From the NCBI RefSeq assembly GCF_036320965.1, contig NC_092234.1, forward strand, positions 33,627,703 to 33,691,702: DNA of 64,000 nucleotides. Reading direction: 5' to 3'. Source of the DNA: Panulirus ornatus (lineage: Eukaryota; Arthropoda; Malacostraca; Decapoda; Palinuridae). A program made the translations under genes and the position numbers. Shown piece after piece: positions 57,695-64,000 of the stretch (the stretch's first letter is position 1; each line of letters opens with the position of its first letter). The notes under the pieces are model-generated. The model was given only the letters and a program-made list of their open reading frames with translations, ran no database searches and was not told the origin of the DNA.

Positions 57695-57810
57695 AATTTA
57701 CTGACAAGCCCCGAAGGCAGGGCTGGGCGTGGACCGGCTGCCACGCCCAGGATTCAAAGCCATGCGGGCCCGTGTTGACTCATAGTCAGTAACGCTAACA
57801 ATTACACCAT
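57695..57810 (-). mobile_element. tRNA-derived SINE-like element
   Basis: On the minus strand it reads CACCATGGTGTAATTGTTAG CG (A-box-like TGGTGTAATTGTTAGCG at 57793-57809), then GGCTTTGAATCCTGG (57750-57764), B-box-like. A GGGCGTGGCAGCCGGTCC block follows, which resembles GCGGCAGTCGG at the same place in the copy at 25303. The 5' end abuts the (CA)n tract as read on this strand. Confidence 0.72.
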
Positions 57811-57884
<74 letters not shown>

Positions 57885-57904
57885 TGTCTGTGTGCGTGTG
57901 TGTA
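57811..57904. repeat. (GT)n microsatellite
   Basis: A GT tract ending in GTCTGTCTGTGTGCGTG. It separates the SINE from the 3' end of the antisense LINE tail. Confidence 0.97.
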
Positions 57905-58330
57905 CAGGGAGGGAGTTCTACACTCATGAGGCCACATCTCTTTAACTTTCTCTGCTATCAAGCAGCTTTTCAAATTTCTGTATATCGTCAGCATTGACAA
58001 TTTCGCCACATAGGTTATTCCATTCCTTACTAAAACTTTTAGAGATTTCTCAACATTTTCCTAATATATTTCTTGTTTACTTTCTAATTATGACTTGTGG
58101 CTGCATAATCTCTGCACCTTTCCAAGAACAGTTGAGAGCAGACATCATCAAACTTGTTAGGCAACTTAGACGTTGTGAACAACTCACTCCCTATTCTTTT
58201 CTCTTCGATGGTGGATAAATCCAGGGTCTCGAATCTCTCACTGTAACTACGTTCTCCTAATTCTAGAACCTTCTTTGTTGTCGTTTAGACCTTCTCCATT
58301 AGCTTTTAGCGATTCATCATGCGCGGTGAC
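57905..58330 (-). pseudogene. 3' part of a decayed CR1/L2-like LINE (antisense)
   Basis: The 3' end block GGGAGTTCTACACTCATGAG then GCCACATCTC (plus strand, 57912) is followed by the reversed C-terminal region, with stops. The same block and order are found at 5588-5930. No catalytic domain is present. Confidence 0.65.
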
Positions 58331-58340
58331 GAAACCTGAG

Positions 58341-58344
<4 letters not shown>

Positions 58345-58410
<66 letters not shown>

Positions 58411-58414
58411 TCTC
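58345..58414. repeat. (CT)n microsatellite
   Basis: A CT tract with one CC interruption. Confidence 0.98.
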
Positions 58415-59215
58415 GGCCTGAATTCACTGGCATTCATCCATTAACTCCTTCATCCAAGTCAACACGAAATGAGACGCCAGACGGTGTATGATAATCTGGA
58501 ACGTCGAACCCGAGTTCGTTAAGAAGGGAAGTAGGAATGTTGGTACATGTCCTCCCGCGTGACGACCCTGGCACACGCGCGGACCGTGACAACACAATAA
58601 TATTTCTTAATTAAAGTGAGGCCAGCTCCTTAGGGGGTCCATGTGGGAGACTCGCTCCACACTGGATCCAGCCAAAATATCAACTACGCGCATCCTGAGA
58701 ACCCTCAGAATTCATCTTAACACGACTACCTACGTACGAGACTCGAGGAAATCAGAGAAATATAAATGAAAGAGTAATTCTGGTGGTGGATCTTACACCA
58801 AAACAAATACATCAGATCATATGATGTGGTCTCCAGTGATGGGCCAACGATTAACTTGAAGAAAAGATCTATCACAACAGTTCATATGACAGGGTGAGAG
58901 TAAACACGTTCACAATGGTCCATGACTTCATGGAGGCGTTCGCTACAAGAGGAGAGACGCCCGGAGAAGACACGGTATCTCTGGCAGGAACCTGAGCGGG
59001 GATGCCTATTTGGCCACGGTCCAGGCTCACCGTACGTGAACAAGATGCCTCCCATGATGACGCGTCTGTGTGTGATTTTCACCAGGTAAATTTCCCTCGT
59101 TCGTGACACGACCCAGTCGGCTAGCCGAGCAGTGTTTGGCAACCTGTGAGCCGCGGTAACTTCCCTACTGTAACGTGGTAATTAGAGAAGGATACCACAC
59201 TAACAAACAACTGCA
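58415..59215. other. Unassigned sequence
   Basis: No gene or element recognised. The 86-codon antisense frame at 58882-59142 shows no known domain. Confidence 0.35.
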
Positions 59216-59227
59216 ACATATATATAC

Positions 59228-59301
<74 letters not shown>
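59216..59301. repeat. (TA)n microsatellite
   Basis: A TA tract with a few TAC interruptions near the start. Confidence 0.98.
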
Positions 59302-59303
<2 letters not shown>

Positions 59304-59520
59304 TCCTTGGGATAGGGGAAAAAGAATACGTCCCACGTATTCCCTGCGTGCCGTAAAAGGCGACTAAAAGGGGAGGGAGCGCGGGGCTCGAAATCCACCC
59401 CTCCTGTTTTTACTTTTCCAAAAGAAGGAACAGAGAAGGGGGTCAAGTGAGGATTTTCTCTCTAAGACTCAGTCCTCACCTGGCCCCCCATCTCTGTTCC
59501 TTCTTTTGGAAAATTGAAAA
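59302..59520 (+). mobile_element. Rearranged short RTE derivative with fold-back end
   Basis: It begins with CATCCTTGGGATAGGGG and follows the 5' UTR module to TTTTCCAAAAGAAGGAACAG and GTCAAGTGAGGA (59413-59453). Instead of the tail it then reads the reverse complement of that same part (59472-59515: TCCTCACCTGGCC, CTCTGTTCCTTCTTTTGG, then AAAA). The element thus ends in a hairpin with arms of about 40 bp. Confidence 0.85.

Positions 59521-59601
<81 letters not shown>
59521..59601. repeat. A-tract and (TA)n microsatellite
   Basis: An A-run and TA tract between two short elements of opposite orientation. Confidence 0.97.
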
Positions 59602-59603
<2 letters not shown>

Positions 59604-59838
59604 TTTTTCTTTCATACTATTCGCCATTTCCCGCGTTAGCAAGGTAGCGTTAAGATCAGAGGACTGGGTCCCCGAGGGAACATCCTCACCTGGCCTCGTT
59701 CTCTGTTCCTTCTTTTGGAAAAAAAAAAAAAAAAACGAGAGGGGAGGATTTCCAGCCCCCCGCTCCCTCCCCTTTTAGTCGCCTTCTACGACACGCAGGG
59801 AATACGTGGGAAGTATTCTTTCTCCCCTATCCCCAGGG
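59602..59838 (-). mobile_element. Short non-autonomous RTE derivative (5' UTR plus tail)
   Basis: Same structure as the copies at 19728 and 25001. On the minus strand it runs from ATCCCTGGGGATAGGGG (59838) to the tail GCTACCTTGCTAACGCGGG (59621-59650). It points toward the rearranged copy at 59302, so the pair forms a large inverted arrangement around a TA tract. Confidence 0.88.

Positions 59839-59911
<73 letters not shown>
59839..59911. repeat. (TA)n microsatellite
   Basis: A TA tract at the 5' end of the short element. Confidence 0.98.
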
Positions 59912-59913
<2 letters not shown>

Positions 59914-60393
59914 AATCATAAAGGTACTATAATTCTTTTACCATAACTATCATGTGCGTATCGAAATATTTCCTTTTCCTTAGCTTCAATGTAAAATGCG
60001 CAATAACAGTAGAATTCTGAGGAAATTTGAATCGGTGTGCTTCCAGGATCGACAATTGTGCCTAGAAGCAAAATAGGTTGAGAGGCGCTGGGCTAGCGAG
60101 CGGCTGGGTTCCAACCTTCCCAACAGATGAAGCCGAGGCCCAGGACCTGTTGAACGGCTTCCCTGATCCTCAGAGTTTACAGCACTGGACTTTTTATGTG
60201 AGGTGGGGGTCTCTCTTGTCACTAGTTTATAGCCCTCGACCAAGAAACTTGGATCAAATGAGAGAAAATCCTATAAATGACCGCTGGACCGTATCCTGTA
60301 ACGACACACTTCCCACTGAACTTGCAGGAATGGTTCAAATGGTGACCAAATCACTTGCTTATATATTACTAGTTTATAGTAATATACATAATC

Positions 60394-60398
<5 letters not shown>
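59912..60398. other. Unassigned sequence
   Basis: About 490 bp between TA tracts. Not recognised. Confidence 0.35.

Positions 60399-60461
<63 letters not shown>
60399..60461. repeat. (TA)n microsatellite
   Basis: A TA tract leading into the poly-T (A-tail) of the antisense LINE copy. Confidence 0.98.
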
Positions 60462-60469
<8 letters not shown>

Positions 60470-61336
60470 TTTTATTTATTATACTTTGTCGCTGTCTCCC
60501 GCGTTTGCGAGGTAGCGCAAGGAAACAGACGAAAGAAATGGCCCAACCCCCCCCCCCCCCCCATACACATGTATATACATACGTCCACACACGCAAATAT
60601 ACATACCTACACAGCTTTCCATGGTTTACCCCAGACGCTTCACATGCCTTGATTCAATCCACTGACAGCACGTCAACCCCTGTATACCACATCGCTCCAA
60701 TTCACTCTATTCCTTGCCCTCCTTTCACCCTCCTGCATGTTCAGGCCCCGATCACACAAAATCCTTTTCACTCCATCTTTCCACCTCCAATTTGGTCTCC
60801 CTCTTCTCCTCGTTCCCTCCACCTCCGACACATATATCCTCTTGGTCAATCTTTCCTCACTCATTCTCTCCATGTGCCCAAACCATTTCAAAACACCCTC
60901 TTCTGCTCTCTCAACCACGCTCTTTTTATTTCCACACATCTCTCTTACCCTTACGTTACTTACTCGATCAAACCACCTCACACCACACATTGTCCTCAAA
61001 CATCTCATTTCCAGCACATCCATCCTCCTGCGCACAACTCTATCCATAGCCCACGCCTCGCAACAATACAACATTGTTGGAACCACTATTCCTTCAAACA
61101 TACCCATTTTTGCTTTCCGAGATAATGTTCTCGACTTCCACACATTTTTCAAGGCTCCCAAAATTTTCGCCCCCTCCCCCACCCTATGATCCACTTCCGC
61201 TTCCATGGTTCCATCCGCTGACAGATCCACTCCCAGATATCTAAAACACTTCACTTCCTCCAGTTTTTCTCCATTCAAACTCACCTCCCAATTGACTTGA
61301 CCCTCAACCCTACTGTACCTAATAACCTTGCTCTTA

Positions 61337-61338
<2 letters not shown>
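60462..61338 (-). pseudogene. 5'-truncated young RTE-like LINE copy
   Basis: On the minus strand it begins at residue 778 (NKSKVIRYS) and runs open to the native stop, then has the short 3' UTR, stem-loop and A-tail. I count about three residue differences from the intact LINE over about 220 residues (Ala to Ser in LAADG, Gly to Cys in LYGCE, Lys to Arg in VKKIL). The 5' junction ATATATGAATAAGAGC matches ATGTGAATAAGAGC in the element. It is the youngest-looking truncated copy. Confidence 0.94.

Positions 61339-61406
<68 letters not shown>
61339..61406. repeat. (TA)n microsatellite
   Basis: A TA tract shared by the 5' junction of one LINE copy and the 3' end of the next. Confidence 0.98.
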
Positions 61407-61408
<2 letters not shown>

Positions 61409-61551
61409 TTAGTATCATCATACTTTGTCGCTGTCTCCCGCATTAGCGAGACAGCGCAAGGAAACACGTAATAATGGCCCAACCCATCCACATACACATG
61501 TATATACATACACGTCCACACACGCACATATACATACCTATACATCTCAAC

Positions 61552-61618
<67 letters not shown>

Positions 61619-62902
61619 CATATGCATATATACACATGTAAATAATTCATACTGTCTGCCCTCAATCACTCCCGTCGTTACCCCGCCACACATGAAATGA
61701 CAAACCCTCCCCCCAAATGTGCGCGAGGTAGCGCTAGAAAAAGACAACAAATGCCACATTCATTCACACTCAGTCTCTAGCTGCCATGTATAATGCACCG
61801 AAACCACAGCCCCCTTTCCACATCCAGGCCCCACACAACTTTCCATGGTTTACCCCAGAAGCTTCACATGCCCTGGTTCAATCCAATGACAGCACGTCGA
61901 CCCCGGTATACCACTTCGTTCCAATTCACTCTATTCCTTGCACGCCTTTCACCCTCCTGCATGTTCAGGACCCGATCACTCAAAATCTTTTTCACTCCAT
62001 CTTTCCACCTCCAATTTGGTCTCCCACTTCTCCTCGTTCCCTCCACCTCTGACACATTTATCATCTCGGTCAATCTTTCCTCACTCATTCTCTCCATGTG
62101 ACCAAACCATTTCAAAACACCCTCTTCTGCTCTCTCAACCACACTCTCTTTATTACTTCACATCTCTCTTACCCTTTCATTACTTACTTGATCAACCCTC
62201 CTCACACCACATATTGTCCTCAAACAGCTCATTTCCAGCACATCCACCCTCCTCCGCACAACTCTATCTATAGCCCACGCCTCGCAACCATAAAACATTG
62301 TTGGAACCACTATTCCTTCAAACATACCCATTTTTGCTTTCCAAGATAACGTTCTCGACTTCCATACATTTTTCAACGCTCCCAAAACTTTCGTCCCCTC
62401 CCCCACCATATGACTCACTTCCGCTTCCATGGTTCCATCCGCTGCCAAATCCACTCCAAGATATCTAAAACACTTCAATTCCTCCAGTTTTTCTCCATTC
62501 AAACTTACTTCCGAACTGACTTGTCCCTCAACCCTACTGTACCTAATAACCTTGCTCTTATTCACATTCACTCTCAGCTTTCTTCTTTCACACACTTTAC
62601 CAAACTCAGTCACCAGCTTCTGCAGTTTCTCAACCGAATCAGCCACCAGCGGTGTATCATCAGCGAACTGCAACTGACTCATTTCCCAAGCTCTCTCATC
62701 CACAACAGACTGAATACTTGCCCCTTTTTCCAAAACTCTTGCATTCACCTCCCTAACAATCCCATCCATAAACAAATTAAACAATCATGGAGACATCACA
62801 CACCCCTGCTGCAAACCAGCATTCACTGAGAACCAATCACTTTCCTTTCTTCCTACTCGTACACATGCCTTACATCCTCGATAAAAACTTTTCACTGCTT
62901 CT
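61407..62902 (-). pseudogene. RTE-like LINE copy with long two-part 3' tail
   Basis: On the minus strand it starts at about residue 664 ([12 protein letters not shown]) from a TGTGTGT run. It keeps the region before the FADD box with one TGG-to-TGA change in the SPWLFNLF motif, then reads LQFADDTPLVAD and the C-terminal region with a frameshift near 62150. The 3' UTR is over 500 bp. It has an inner tail with CGGTGCATTATACATGG and CTAGCGCTACCTCGC, a (TA)n patch (61556-61612), and an outer tail ending in GCGCTGTCTCGCTAATGCGG and AAAGTATGATGA. It belongs to an older subfamily than the copy at 60462. Confidence 0.9.
61556..61612. repeat. (TA)n inside a LINE 3' UTR
   Basis: A TA tract within the long 3' UTR, where the copy at 62936 has only TATGTATGTATA-like sequence. 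Confidence 0.95.
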
Positions 62903-62935
62903 AACACACACATATATATATATACATACCATTTA
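62903..62935. repeat. Short (CA)(TA) linker
   Basis: CACACACATATATATATA sits between two antisense LINE copies. Confidence 0.8.
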
Positions 62936-64000
62936 AATTATACTTAGTCTCTGTCTCCCGCGTTAGCGAGGTAGCGTAAGGAAACAGACGAAAGAATGGC
63001 CCAACCCACCCACATACACATGTATATACATAAACGCCCACACACGTACATATACATAACTATACATTTCAATGTATACATACATATACATACACAGACA
63101 TATACATACATACACATGAACATACACATGCTGCCTTCATCCATTACCGTTGCCACCCCGCCACACATGAAGTTGCTCTACCCTCTACCGCCCGCGCGCG
63201 AGGTAGCGCTAGGAAAAGACAGCAAAGGCCACTTTCGTTCACACTCAGTCTCTAGCTGTCATGTATAATGCACCGAAACTACAGCTCCCTTTCCACATCC
63301 AGGCCATACAAAACTTTCCATGGTTTACCCCAGACGCTTCACCTTCCCTGGTTCAATCCATTGACAGCACGTCGACCACAGTATACCACATCGTTCCTAT
63401 CCACTCTATTCCTTGCACGCCTTTCACCTTCCTGTATGTTCAGGCCCCGATCGCTCAAAATCTTTTTCACTCCATCCTTCCACCTCCAATTTGGTCTCCC
63501 ACTTCTCGTTCCCTCCACCTCTGACACAAATCCTCTTTGTTCAATCTTTCCTCACTCATTCTCTCCATGTGATCACACCATTTCAATACACTCTCTTCTG
63601 CTCTCTCAACCACGCTATTTCTATTACCACTCATATCTCTTACCCTTTCATTACTTACTCGATCAAACCACCTCACACCACATATTGTCCTCAGACATTT
63701 CTTTTCCAACACATCCACCCTCCTACGCACAACTCTATCTATAACCCACGCCTCGCAACCATTTAGCATTGTTGAAACCACTATTCCTTCAAACATACCC
63801 ATTTTTGCTCTCCGAGATAACGTTCTCGCATTCCACACATTCGTCAACGCTCCCAGAACCTTCGCCCCCTCCCCCACCCTGTGACCCACGTCCGCTAACA
63901 CGGTTCCATCCGCTGCCAAATCCACTACCAGATATCTAAAACACTTCACTTCCTCCAGTTTTTCTCCATTCAAACTTACCTCCCTGTTGACTTGTCCCTC
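62936..64000 (-). pseudogene. RTE-like LINE copy with long 3' tail, cut by the window end
   Basis: It has the same two-part tail as the copy at 61407 (inner part near 63180-63300, outer part 62936-63130), here without a long TA expansion. Coding sequence on the minus strand from the window edge reads [14 protein letters not shown] to MERMSEERL, then a frameshift near 63530. Changes such as MSGNRNSVVERA for [12 protein letters not shown] mark it as older. The 5' end lies beyond the window. Confidence 0.9.

Overview
This is a gene-poor, repeat-dominated stretch of a eukaryotic nuclear genome, most probably a decapod crustacean (shrimp, lobster or crayfish type). The reasons are the extreme density of long (TA)n, (GA)n/(CT)n and (CA)n/(GT)n microsatellites, many minisatellites, and decayed non-LTR retrotransposons of the kinds common in decapod assemblies. 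The species cannot be fixed from the sequence. I recognise no host protein-coding gene, rRNA or functional tRNA. Most long open frames come from tandem repeats whose period is a multiple of three, from (TA)n read as alternating Ile-Tyr, or from the antisense of retrotransposon genes.

Layout. 1-5310: four unrelated minisatellites in a row (47, 33, 42 and 31 bp periods). 5569-9700: an antisense LINE tail, a long (TA)n, and 53 bp and 35 bp repeats. 9700-14520: two successive, heavily decayed CR1/L2-like LINEs on the plus strand. 16370-17750: a decayed Jockey-like RT. 19430-21600: microsatellites, a short internally deleted element and a snapback sequence carrying tRNA B-box-like motifs. 21601-24934: the only intact coding element, a full-length RTE-like LINE with a 998-codon endonuclease-RT ORF. 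It is followed by a short derivative (25001-25232), a tRNA-derived SINE (25303-25476) and an old relative of the LINE (25490-26870). 26870-40975: mostly unassigned sequence with minisatellites and two antisense CR1-like remnants. 40976-42524: two young RTE fragments between (TA)n tracts. 44098-46480: 62 bp and 33 bp repeats and a hairpin-forming repeat family. 47160-48600: a CR1-like remnant in which the RT core motif itself has become a minisatellite. 50640-52730: old RTE fragments and a palindromic MITE-like element. 52730-55110: the most ordinary, non-repetitive sequence. 55180-58330: antisense CR1-like remnants and a tRNA-SINE. 59218-64000: a dense chain of RTE-family insertions separated by (TA)n.

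How the parts relate. The RTE-like LINE at 21601 appears to be the source of a family in this window. The family includes young 5'-truncated copies differing by a few residues, older copies with a longer 3' tail, and a non-autonomous form made of the LINE 5' UTR joined to the LINE-type 3' tail. Almost every member is bordered by (TA)n or (TG)n, and its truncated 5' end starts where the element sequence resembles the dinucleotide repeat. This link between LINE junctions and microsatellites is the most interesting signal in the window. No identities, clade placements or copy numbers were computed; all homology calls rest on recognising motifs by eye.
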